Assembly (NCBI GenBank): GCA_029564595.1
Contig: JAKQPS010000035.1
Location: 1 to 64,000 of the forward strand
Direction of reading: 5' to 3'
DNA length: 64,000 nucleotides
Source of the DNA: a bacterium
Lineage (GTDB): Bacteria; UBP15; UBA6099
This document shows positions 1 through 6,617 of the stretch, one piece after another. Every line of letters begins with the position of its first letter. Position 1 is the first letter of the stretch. The translations under genes were made by a program, and so were the position numbers. Below the pieces are notes generated by a model. It was not told the origin of the DNA and searched no databases. It worked only from the letters and a program-made list of their open reading frames with translations.

Positions 1-64
1 CAAGATATATTACTCTCTGCTCAAGCTCTTCGTATGTTGGTTTTCTCGCTTCATCGCTATGCAT
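1..64 (-). CDS. N-terminus of probable PAS/histidine-kinase sensor protein (partial)
   Basis: Only the first 21 codons are inside the window; the gene runs off the left edge. From ATG at 64 the peptide contains KPTYEELEQRV, a short acidic coiled-coil opening that I know from the start of many multi-PAS sensor histidine kinases and diguanylate cyclases. The reading is inference from this motif alone. No Shine-Dalgarno sequence is visible upstream of the start, so the exact start is uncertain. The stretch 65-137 that separates it from the next gene is A+T-rich and shows nothing else. Confidence 0.5.
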   Translation of the reverse strand, partial: MHSDEARKPTYEELEQRVIYL

Positions 65-137
65 TAAAATAAAACATATCACGCGCAGGCAATTTTAAAA
101 AGCCTTTTTATGTTTTTTTTTTCAGAGAGCTAAATGC

Positions 138-1337
138 TTACCTTTTATATTTCATAAAGACTTCTTCTATTCTTAATTTTGCTTTTTCCAGTTTGCGACA
201 ATAATAGCTTACTTCTGTTTCTCTCCCCAACGCGTTATATGTCCTTATGAAATCTATAATCAAGTCGTCTTTATTACCGTAATCGTAATAATCCGTCTCT
301 AATATTAAATATAATAATGCTAAAGCGTTTTCATAAATACCATTATTGAATAACATTTCATACTTCATGTGCGAGTATCTCGCGGACCTGCTCAATATCG
401 CGCATGCCTCTTCTCCGTTTATCTGATACAAAGCTTTCATTCTTATTTGGTCTTCTTTTATTGGTTCTTTGCATTCAATGTAGTATATTTCGTCCATGCT
501 GTTTAATGTTATTGCAAGCGTTTTAGCTATTGCATGCGCCAGTTCATTTATCAATAACTCTCTGTTATTGCTCTGTATATTATTATTGTCATAATTATCT
601 TGATATGCTTTTATTAGCGGATATAACGATACGATAGAGGTATATCCAAATACGTTGCTTGACATAAACACATCGCTGACAATACTTTTGCCTTGCCAAT
701 AGCTATCTGGCGGGTTTGCAATTGAAGCTAGATCATATCTTAGCAACATGTTGTCTGTAAGTATCAGCGTATAATCTTTTGCGGAATATACATCCTCTAT
801 AAATGATATATCATTCAGAACTGAACTCAACTGATATTCACTATTATAATATTCTGAATGTATCTTGTTGATACCGTCATTAAATGAAGCGAATAGATCG
901 TTTGCCGTCGTGTTCACGTCGTTGCACTCAATATCAGGGTTTACTCCAGCGTCGTTTGCCCTGCAGCGCACATATTTAAGATAAAATCTTGCAGTGTCAA
1001 GATAACGCTGTTTATCAATTACGTTGTATTCCTTGTTTTTGCCACAATCTTCATCTGCGCCGCATATATCCTCTATCATGATTTCGCTTTCTATGACAAA
1101 GTCAATGCCAAATTGTCTGAATGCCGCATCATAAATTTGCTTTGCTTTGACCAAAGCTTCCTCATAAAGTTCATCAAGACGATATTGCATGTTTTGTTTA
1201 TCATTGCTAACAAGCAATGTGCGCACCAAATAATTACCATCATAGAATACGGCATGTTCATCAGCATGAGCTGTTAATGCTTTCATTGGCACAAGCAAAG
1301 TCGCCATACACAATAGCTTGATATAAAGCTTCATCAT
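138..1337 (-). CDS. Secreted protein of unknown function (399 aa)
   Basis: I do not recognise this family. Starting at ATG 1337, just behind a GAGGGG ribosome site, the product opens with a signal peptide (MMKLYIKLL, a hydrophobic stretch, then cleavage near ALTAHA-DE), so it is exported. An in-frame extension to 1424 has no ribosome site and would bury the signal, so I rejected it. The mature part is acidic and Tyr/Asn-rich. It has a small Cys cluster (CGADEDCGKN, about residue 95) and a helical C-terminus with alternating Leu, Glu and Lys that could be TPR-like. Base composition is clearly more A+T-rich than in the rest of the window, as in the next two genes, which suggests a shared foreign origin. 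Confidence 0.6.
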   Translation of the reverse strand: MMKLYIKLLCMATLLVPMKALTAHADEHAVFYDGNYLVRTLLVSNDKQNMQYRLDELYEEALVKAKQIYDAAFRQFGIDFVIESEIMIEDICGADEDCGKNKEYNVIDKQRYLDTARFYLKYVRCRANDAGVNPDIECNDVNTTANDLFASFNDGINKIHSEYYNSEYQLSSVLNDISFIEDVYSAKDYTLILTDNMLLRYDLASIANPPDSYWQGKSIVSDVFMSSNVFGYTSIVSLYPLIKAYQDNYDNNNIQSNNRELLINELAHAIAKTLAITLNSMDEIYYIECKEPIKEDQIRMKALYQINGEEACAILSRSARYSHMKYEMLFNNGIYENALALLYLILETDYYDYGNKDDLIIDFIRTYNALGRETEVSYYCRKLEKAKLRIEEVFMKYKR

Positions 1338-1663
1338 ATCATCCCCTCGGTAAACTCGAACCGCATGGAGTCCGTATATCAAATATATTATATTCAAGGT
1401 GTTTGCGTTCAAATATAATTTCAAAGGAATCCGTCGCTATACTATTCTTTATAATTTGAGTGATAATGACTTTAATCCAATGTTTTAAATAAAGGAACAT
1501 TAGGTTTAGGACAATATTATTGGCACATATTTGTTTACCGGCAGAGCTGGTCATTCTTTTGCCCCCAACGCCTTAAAATCTTTTTACAGCGGCTCTATCT
1601 GTGCTTGGTCTCGGCTCGACCACAGAATTTTGTGGCCCTATCGCCTGCCACTGTGGCATCATG
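1338..1663. other. A+T-rich intergenic stretch, 326 bases
   Basis: No supported gene. It holds the possible promoter at 1385-1412. An imperfect hairpin CCACA-gaatt-TGTGG at 1619-1634 lies 3' of the gene at 1664-2455 and could help end its transcript, but no clear T-run follows. Confidence 0.4.
1385..1412 (-). promoter_or_regulatory. Possible sigma70 promoter for the 399-aa secreted protein
   Basis: On the minus strand TTGAAC (1407-1412) is followed after 16 bases by TAATAT (1385-1390), about 45 bases before the ATG at 1337. The region is so A+T-rich that chance matches are likely. Confidence 0.3.
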
Positions 1664-2455
1664 TCATAATCTTTCTTTAACCGGTTTCTGACATATTGTG
1701 GGCGGCGCTTTATCTTCTGTTACGTCCCGGTCAAGTCCGACTGAATTCGTTTGCGCGTCAATTTTGATTTTACCTTCTGCATGTTCGAGGGTGATTTGCC
1801 ATTTCCTAATTTCTGTCGTATTAACACTTCGCGTGAAAAACACATATTCATGCCGATTACCATCATGCCGGATTTCGGGTTTTCTAACGGCTTCCTTCAT
1901 TACAGCGCCGCTTTCTTCTTTGCGAGGATTCTTCGCGTCGTCTCCGTCATAAAACCATAGTAAATCATCTAAATAGAACAATTGGATAAAATTCTTTACG
2001 TTATCGTAATCAACATCTTTCATCTTATGGTCTTCTGCATATGCGCTAAGAAATGAAGCGAATTCTGAGTCGTTGATCAATGTTTTTAAAGCCACATCGT
2101 ATGTCGGCCAATTCGTCATATAAGGTTTATAATTCTTTATTGTATATGCTTTGTTTTTGTAAATGATGTATGTGGAGTAAGCGTAATTAGAATGGCATGG
2201 ACCGGGTGCGCATTTATTAAATATTGGACACCGAAATTCGGGGGGAAGCATACTAACGGAATATGCTGTAGCTCCGGGATAGTATAGGGACGTTTTCTCC
2301 AGCAATGTTATATCGGCGCTTCGGATGATTTTTTCAGAGCTTGCTTTCTTTATCAATTTCATGTGACGGCTATTGATGGTATTGTGAGAGCAGGTTGCTC
2401 CAGTGAAGCAAAATGCCACCAAAGCCGCAATGATTGTGATTATTCGCATTTTCAT
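1664..2455 (-). CDS. Secreted protein of unknown function (263 aa)
   Basis: Not recognised. The N-terminus MKMRIITIIAALVAFCF is a signal peptide. The Cys in TGATCSHN could be a lipobox cysteine, but the positions before it (Gly-Ala-Thr) fit poorly, so lipid anchoring is doubtful. Four further cysteines (FRCPIFNKCAPGPC, about residues 74-85, and one near the C-terminus) may form disulphides. The C-terminal part looks like beta strands (EYVFFTRSVN, KWQITLEH). The gene starts 13 bases after the NTF2-like gene, so the two are probably cotranscribed. It shares the low G+C content of its neighbours. Confidence 0.6.
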   Translation of the reverse strand: MKMRIITIIAALVAFCFTGATCSHNTINSRHMKLIKKASSEKIIRSADITLLEKTSLYYPGATAYSVSMLPPEFRCPIFNKCAPGPCHSNYAYSTYIIYKNKAYTIKNYKPYMTNWPTYDVALKTLINDSEFASFLSAYAEDHKMKDVDYDNVKNFIQLFYLDDLLWFYDGDDAKNPRKEESGAVMKEAVRKPEIRHDGNRHEYVFFTRSVNTTEIRKWQITLEHAEGKIKIDAQTNSVGLDRDVTEDKAPPTICQKPVKERL

Positions 2456-2468
2456 AATAAATTCCGAT

Positions 2469-2921
2469 TTACTGGAGCATTTCTCTAACGGAACGCTGGG
2501 TAAATTTGTTGATAATAAGTTTTGACGCGAAATCTTCGGCTATGGAATCGGCAAATTGCAGACGATCCATATAGAGCCGAAATGTTTTGATTCTTCCTTC
2601 TTCAAATATCAGTGATCTCATCTGCCGCGATTTGATTTTCTTGCCTGTGTGGATGACGCCGTTAAGAACGTATTCTTCGAATAATACATTGCCGTCGATA
2701 ATTGTCTTTGTGCTTTCAAATCCAATCTTGTCCATGTGGCTGTATGTCCACTTAAACCATTTTTTCACGCCGTCTTTGCCCGCGAGCTTTAGCCCGAACA
2801 GCTCAATTTCACATTTGTCGTCGAAGCAGGCAAGAAGGCGTTCAAGGTTTTTTTCCTGAACGGCGATACGCACGTCTTCCGCTGTTTTCAGATTAATCTC
2901 ATTCTGTGACTCGTCGCGCAT
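2469..2921 (-). CDS. NTF2/SnoaL-like protein (150 aa)
   Basis: A small alpha+beta protein with the order typical of SnoaL-like or ketosteroid-isomerase-like folds: N-terminal helix (AEDVRIAVQEKNLERLLACF), the DDKCEIELFGLKLAGKDGVKKW segment, then strands carrying FEEYVLNGVIHTGKKI and MRSLIFEEGRIKTFRLYMD. Members act as small-molecule isomerases or cyclases, or as plain ligand-binding domains. The sequence does not say which, and there is no signal peptide, so the product is cytoplasmic. The start at 2921 follows GGGAG. It is the first gene of a two-gene unit with the secreted protein at 1664-2455. Confidence 0.7.
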   Translation of the reverse strand: MRDESQNEINLKTAEDVRIAVQEKNLERLLACFDDKCEIELFGLKLAGKDGVKKWFKWTYSHMDKIGFESTKTIIDGNVLFEEYVLNGVIHTGKKIKSRQMRSLIFEEGRIKTFRLYMDRLQFADSIAEDFASKLIINKFTQRSVREMLQ

Positions 2922-3004
2922 TGTTTTTACTCCCGAATAATTAGATGAATAGCGATTGTCGCTTTTGGGCGCTCTTCTATTCTTGCTGCTGACGGCATGG
3001 CTTT

Positions 3005-3035
3005 ACTATAGCATATAGGGTGTTCTTGTCGTCAA
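3005..3035 (-). promoter_or_regulatory. Promoter for the NTF2-like/secreted protein unit
   Basis: On the minus strand TATAGT (3005-3010) carries an extended -10 TGC directly upstream and a TTGACG 19 bases further up (3030-3035). Expected start of transcription is near 2998, giving a leader of about 77 bases. Confidence 0.5.
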
Positions 3036-3057
3036 TAAAGGGATAGTAAAAGGCTAT

Positions 3058-3330
3058 GAACCACGAAGGCACGAAGACACGAAGGGAGGCTTATTGGGGG
3101 GGGGTGGATTCTGGCGAAAAGCGGGTACAGGCATCGCTGGGTTGCGCGCTGCCAGTCCCCGTTTTTCGGGCGACCCCTGGGGTACGATGAATGTTTTTGC
3201 TGGTTGGGGTGAATAAAATGGGTTCCCGCTTTCGCGGGAATGACGGCTGGAAATAAAGAGGAATGACGGCTGGAAATGAAAAAAGAATGACAGCAGGAAT
3301 GAAAAAAGAATGACGTCGGCGGGGGGGGGT
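3058..3330. repeat. Intergenic repeat block left of the RiPP operon
   Basis: Three motifs sit together. At 3058-3087 is the phrase AACCACGAAGGCACGAAG and its continuation, a Lys/Arg-codon-like repeat that I have seen between genes of many bacteria. At 3223-3240 is the palindrome TTCCCGC-tttc-GCGGGAA, a common dispersed inverted repeat. At 3239-3319 are four imperfect tandem copies of a unit beginning AATGACGGCTGG, starting at 3239, 3262, 3286 and 3309 (period 23-24). Long open frames on the minus strand across this block are artefacts of repeat and high G+C. Confidence 0.7.
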
Positions 3331-3334
3331 GAAT

Positions 3335-3363
3335 TTGACAGGGGTTTCGGGGTGGAATAGATT
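3335..3363 (+). promoter_or_regulatory. Near-consensus sigma70 promoter of the RiPP operon
   Basis: TTGACA (3335-3340), a 17-base spacer and TAGATT (3358-3363). Transcription should start near 3370, which is downstream of the first in-frame ATG at 3367 and therefore favours the start codon at 3391 for the first gene. Confidence 0.75.
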
Positions 3364-3390
3364 GTTATGAGTAGAACAGGACGGTTTCTG

Positions 3391-4317
3391 ATGGGGATAT
3401 ATGTTTTTGAGATGGGTGGCTTGAGAGTGGCTGCGACGGCGGTGTCTGAGGGCATGCCTGAGAGGTTTGGGTGTCTTCTGGAGGGGAGCGTTTGCGGGGG
3501 GGCGGTGTCTGACGGCGGGAATGTCATGCCGGACAAGGACGGGTTGCGGGCAGTGCGGGACGAATCGGTCGGCGCGCCGCCGGCGGATTTTTTTCTTGAT
3601 ATCGTGTTCGAGGACGCGGTTGAGGGGGGCGGATTCCGCGCGCGGGCAACGGGCGCGGGGGTTTTCGAGTTCGGGATGAAGGGAGTATGGTGTCGGATGG
3701 ACCTTGAGCGCGGGCGCGGGGAGTTGAGGGCGGTTCGGGATGAAAGCGCGGTGGAGTATTCGATGAAGCTTGTGTTCGGGGCGCTGCTGGCGAGGCGCGG
3801 CGGGGCGATAATGCACGCGGCGGCGGTCGCGAGGGACGGAAAGGGGCGGATTTTCTGCGGGCCGCCGGGGGCGGGCAAAACAACGGTGGCGGGAATTGCG
3901 TCCGGCGGGCGCGGAGCGGGAGCAGCGCGGACGTTGAATGACGAGTTGGCTGCGGCGGTTGCGGGTGGGGAAAATGGAGCGGCGCGGGTTTATGCGTTGC
4001 TGGAATGGGCTGATGGCGGAACGATGAGGGACGCCGGGGCGGCGGGGCCGGGCGGGGTTCCGCTGGCGGCGGTCTATGTGTTGTCTCACGCGGGGGCGGG
4101 AGAGGCGACGACGTTCGAGCGTCTGAGCGGGGCGGAGGCGGCGGGGGCGGTTTTCTCCAACATGAGGTTCGCGCTTCCGGCGCCGGAGGCGATTCGGGCG
4201 GCGATGGAGGCGGCGGACGTTTTGAGGCGGTCGGTCGCGGTGTCGCGGATGAGGTTTTCGCTGGCGGACGCGCCGAGATTCTGGGAGGTTATCGATGAGT
4301 TCGAGCGAAAAGGATAA
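3391..4317 (+). CDS. HPr kinase-like ATPase of the RiPP cluster (308 aa)
   Basis: A protein of the HprK-like kinase fold as often found beside PqqD and peptide-modifying enzymes. The C-terminal half has the sequence GGAIMHAAAVARDGKGRIFCG leading into a Walker A (GPPGAGKTT, about residues 157-165). A Walker-B-like LNDE follows about 20 residues later, rather close. The N-terminal half has no recognised motif. It probably binds ATP in the cytoplasm; whether it phosphorylates the peptide or another protein is unknown. I chose ATG 3391 because the promoter implies that transcription begins after the ATG at 3367. It overlaps the PqqD gene by 23 bases. Codons are unusually G-rich even for this genome. 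Confidence 0.7.
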   Translation: MGIYVFEMGGLRVAATAVSEGMPERFGCLLEGSVCGGAVSDGGNVMPDKDGLRAVRDESVGAPPADFFLDIVFEDAVEGGGFRARATGAGVFEFGMKGVWCRMDLERGRGELRAVRDESAVEYSMKLVFGALLARRGGAIMHAAAVARDGKGRIFCGPPGAGKTTVAGIASGGRGAGAARTLNDELAAAVAGGENGAARVYALLEWADGGTMRDAGAAGPGGVPLAAVYVLSHAGAGEATTFERLSGAEAAGAVFSNMRFALPAPEAIRAAMEAADVLRRSVAVSRMRFSLADAPRFWEVIDEFERKG

Positions 4318-4603
4318 GGTTTACGCGAGAGCGCCGGAATGCGCGTTCAGGGAAATCGACGGGGAGGCGTTCATAGTGTCGCCGAAGACGGGGGAGGCGC
4401 ATCTGCTGAACCCGACGGGGACGTTTATATGGTCGAAGCTGGACGGAGAGGCGACGGCGGGACGGATAGCCGACGCTCTGGCCGCAGAGTTCGATGTGGG
4501 CGCGCAGGCCGCGCTGGCGGACGTGTCGGAATTTCTTGACGAGCTTGCGGGGCTGGAGCTTGTGGCGGAGATAGGCAAAGAATCAAATGAAGGCTCTTAT
4601 TAG
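4295..4603 (+). CDS. PqqD-family peptide chaperone / RiPP recognition element (102 aa)
   Basis: Matches the PqqD fold in length and sequence: VYARAPECAFREIDGEAFIVS, then the LLNPTGTFIWSKLDGEATAGRIADAL signature (about residues 38-63) and a C-terminal helix. PqqD-like domains bind the leader of a ribosomal precursor peptide and hand it to the modifying radical SAM enzyme. Its place between the HprK-like gene (23-base overlap) and a radical SAM/SPASM gene fits that role. The start ATG 4295 lies inside the previous gene. Confidence 0.9.
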   Translation: MSSSEKDKVYARAPECAFREIDGEAFIVSPKTGEAHLLNPTGTFIWSKLDGEATAGRIADALAAEFDVGAQAALADVSEFLDELAGLELVAEIGKESNEGSY

Positions 4604-4620
4604 CTATTGGGGTGAGGACA

Positions 4621-4651
4621 CCATGCATAAAGGAAAAAGCTTTATGCATGG
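4621..4651. promoter_or_regulatory. Perfect 11-bp inverted repeat inside the RiPP operon
   Basis: CCATGCATAAA (4621-4631) and TTTATGCATGG (4641-4651) are exact reverse complements around a 9-base spacer. The repeat lies in the 136-base gap between the PqqD-like and radical SAM genes. It could be an RNA hairpin that tunes expression of the downstream genes, or an operator. A 14-codon ORF with a GAGG ribosome site begins inside it (4623-4667). Confidence 0.6.
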
Positions 4652-4739
4652 CACACTTGATTGGTAGTGAGTTTAATCAACTAACCCGGATTTTACGAGA
4701 AAAAGACGGGCTGATGACAAGAATGGAAAAGGAAGTCTG

Positions 4740-5786
4740 ATGGGCGGAAGCGAAGAGAGAGGCGGAGGGGCGCTGGAGGCGGCGTTTGAGAAGGCCAAGC
4801 GGGCGGGGCTGACGCTGTCCGTCCATTTCGAGTTGACGCGGCGGTGCAACCTGAGATGCAGGCATTGCTACGTGTGCGGGGCGGACGATGAGGCGAGGCG
4901 CGAGATGAGCGCGTCGCAGGTCTTCAGGGCGCTGGACGTGTTGGCGGATTCGGGGACGTTGTTTGTGACGTTCACGGGAGGCGAGCCGCTATTGAGGGGG
5001 GATTTTTTCGAGATAGCGGAGCGGGCGGTGGAAAAGAATTTCGCGGTGAGGATTTTCACTAACGGGACGCTGATAGACGAGGCGGCGGCGGACAGGATAG
5101 CGGCGCTGAATCCGCTGGAAGTGGGCATCAGCGTGTACGGGGCGACCGCCGAGACGCACGATGGGATAACGGGGGCGGCGGGGTCGTTCGAGAAGAGCGT
5201 CGCGGCGGCGCGGGCGCTGCTGGCGCGGGGTGTGACGGTGACGGTGAAGTCGGTGATAATGAAGCCGAATTTCGGGGAGTACGGGGCGCTGATCGACATG
5301 GCGCTGGAGATGGGGGCGAAGTATGTGTTTGACGCGACGGTGTTTCCGAGGGACGACGGAGGGCGGGAGCCACTGGAGTTGAGGCTGGACGATGATATGC
5401 TGTGGGAGACGTTGAGGGATGATAGGTTGACGGGGAGGAAGCCGGGCAAGCCTGCGCCGGATGTGTGCCGGGGGCCGGTGTGCGACTTGTCCACCGCGAC
5501 GGCGGGGTTGTCGCCGGAAGGCGATATCTTTCCGTGCCTGCAACTGCGCAAACGGATGGGGAACATCAAAGAAATAGACAGCCTCTCCGAGGTCAGGGAC
5601 GCATGGATGGATATAATTTCGGGTTTGACGCGGGAAACGGAAAACGAGAAGCGCTATAATTGCGAGTATAAGAAGTATTGCGCGAGGTGTCCGGGGCTGG
5701 CGGAGTTGGAAGACGGGAGCGCGACGGGGCCGTCTCAGTGGGCATGCCGCGCTGCAAGACTGAGAGCAAAGGCGAAAATGGAATGA
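4740..5786 (+). CDS. Radical SAM/SPASM peptide maturase (348 aa)
   Basis: Radical SAM core with C36-x3-C40-x2-C43 (RCNLRCRHCYVCG) and the GGEPLL motif (about residues 80-85). The C-terminus has a SPASM-type set of cysteines near 243, 248, 266, 308, 314, 317 and 336, including the G-x4-C element (GDIFPC), which bind auxiliary iron-sulphur clusters. Enzymes of this class (for example PqqE, AlbA, MftC) form C-C or thioether bonds in precursor peptides. With a PqqD-like gene upstream and a Cys-bearing 56-residue ORF that overlaps its stop by ATGA, peptide maturation is the obvious role; the bond made is unknown. The start follows AAGGAAG. Confidence 0.92.
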   Translation: MGGSEERGGGALEAAFEKAKRAGLTLSVHFELTRRCNLRCRHCYVCGADDEARREMSASQVFRALDVLADSGTLFVTFTGGEPLLRGDFFEIAERAVEKNFAVRIFTNGTLIDEAAADRIAALNPLEVGISVYGATAETHDGITGAAGSFEKSVAAARALLARGVTVTVKSVIMKPNFGEYGALIDMALEMGAKYVFDATVFPRDDGGREPLELRLDDDMLWETLRDDRLTGRKPGKPAPDVCRGPVCDLSTATAGLSPEGDIFPCLQLRKRMGNIKEIDSLSEVRDAWMDIISGLTRETENEKRYNCEYKKYCARCPGLAELEDGSATGPSQWACRAARLRAKAKME

Positions 5787-5953
5787 TTGAAGAGCCGGAA
5801 GTGAAAAACGAATCGGTCGGCGCGGCGAAACGGCCTTATTCGAAACCCCGGATAAAATCGAGCAGCATTAAGGATACGTTCCTCGCCTGCGGCAAATGCG
5901 GCTCCGGCCCTGTGGAAATGTTCGTGTGCGTGGTATTCCCCGAACTGAGCTAG
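5783..5953 (+). CDS. Candidate RiPP precursor peptide (56 aa)
   Basis: The ATG overlaps the stop of the radical SAM gene (ATGA), so translation is coupled. Residues 1-30 are a polar leader with KRPYSKPRIK (16-25), a Tyr-x-Lys-Pro pattern that recurs in leaders of PqqD-dependent peptides. From about residue 31 the sequence changes to a Cys/Gly/hydrophobic core with cysteines at 36, 39 and 49 (ACGKCGSGP, then MFVCVVFPELS at the end). The core has no obvious Gly-Gly cleavage site, and no protease or exporter gene is adjacent. I read it as a substrate for Cys-based radical chemistry, sactipeptide-like or a related linkage; this is inference from context. Confidence 0.8.
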   Translation: MIEEPEVKNESVGAAKRPYSKPRIKSSSIKDTFLACGKCGSGPVEMFVCVVFPELS

Positions 5954-5975
5954 CTTCCACACAAAGATAAAAGAT

Positions 5976-6134
5976 GTTTGCGGGGCAACCATTTTTTGCA
6001 AAAATTGGTTTCCCCGCGCCCCTTCCAAAAAAACTCTTGGCCGCCGATTTTGATGAACTTCGTTCAACTCAAAATCGGCTTATTTAATAGCTAAAAAACA
6101 GAAAGATGCAATTTTCGCCTTCGGCGATTGGGAA
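5976..6134. repeat. Direct repeat E, copy 1
   Basis: About 160 bases beginning with GTTTGCGGGGCAACC and ending near TTCGCCTTCGGCGATTGGG. It is nearly identical to 6215-6375. Inside are short palindromes (GCAAAAAATGG-type hairpin; CCGATTTTG...CAAAATCGG) and CGCCTTCGGCG. The pair separates the RiPP operon from the next gene. Confidence 0.85.
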
Positions 6135-6214
6135 AAAGCCCTTTTGAAAGGGGGCGCTTCCCAAGCTTTTCAATTTTTGGCGATGGCGAGAGAGGTTGGG
6201 GAAAATCGGGTGGT

Positions 6215-6375
6215 TGTTTTTGCGGGGCAACCATTTTTTGCAAAAATTGGTTTCCCCGCGCCCCTTCCAAAAAAAACTCTTGGCCGCCGATTTTGTTGAA
6301 CTTCGTTCAACTCAAAATCGGTTTTTTTAATAGATAAAAAACTGAAAGATGCGATTTTCGCCTTCGGCGATTGGG
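6215..6375. repeat. Direct repeat E, copy 2
   Basis: Second copy of the unit at 5976-6134, offset by 242-243 bases, with only a few substitutions and one or two single-base indels. The 80 bases between the copies are unique. Apart from these repeats, 5954-6522 shows no supported gene. Confidence 0.85.
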
Positions 6376-6522
6376 GAATAGTCCTATGAAAAGGGTTGTT
6401 TCTCCAAGCCTCTTTTCAAATTCTGGCGTCGGGATAGTCGCTGGCACGCAATAGGCAGTCGCCGGCATTCGAAAACGCATAGAATATTTTTACTTCATTT
6501 ATCGCCCGCGCGTGCGGCGCTG

Positions 6523-6551
6523 TTGAAATGAGCGGGCATATCAAATATACT
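6523..6551 (+). promoter_or_regulatory. Promoter for the zinc-ribbon protein / RNase HI unit
   Basis: TTGAAA (6523-6528), 17-base spacer, TATACT (6546-6551). The transcript would start near 6558 with a 60-base leader that is very G+C-rich and can fold (GGGC-ggaaa-GCCC, CCGGCGC-GCGCCGG) before the ribosome site GGAGG at 6603-6607. Confidence 0.65.
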
Positions 6552-6617
6552 ATTACCCTGTGGACGGGCGGAAAGCCCGCGCCCCGGCGCGCGCCGGAGG
6601 CCGGAGGTTAAGTTTTG

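Noticed and set aside
3058-3330. Possible CRISPR array
   Set aside because: The 23-24 base units are contiguous and degenerate, with no spacers, and no cas genes are present; the same holds for all other repeats in the window.
3054-4089. Long minus-strand open frames (up to 332 codons) across the repeat block and the HprK-like gene
   Set aside because: They are antisense to a gene with a promoter and clear motifs, and they are Arg/Pro-rich as expected for shadows of G+C-rich coding DNA.
5678-5953. 91-codon version of the RiPP precursor with an earlier start
   Set aside because: The first 35 codons lie inside the radical SAM gene in another frame; the ATG at 5783 overlaps the stop as ATGA and starts the recognisable leader.
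6128-6337. 69-codon ORF between the RiPP operon and the zinc-ribbon gene
   Set aside because: It consists mostly of direct repeat E copy 2 and has no ribosome site.
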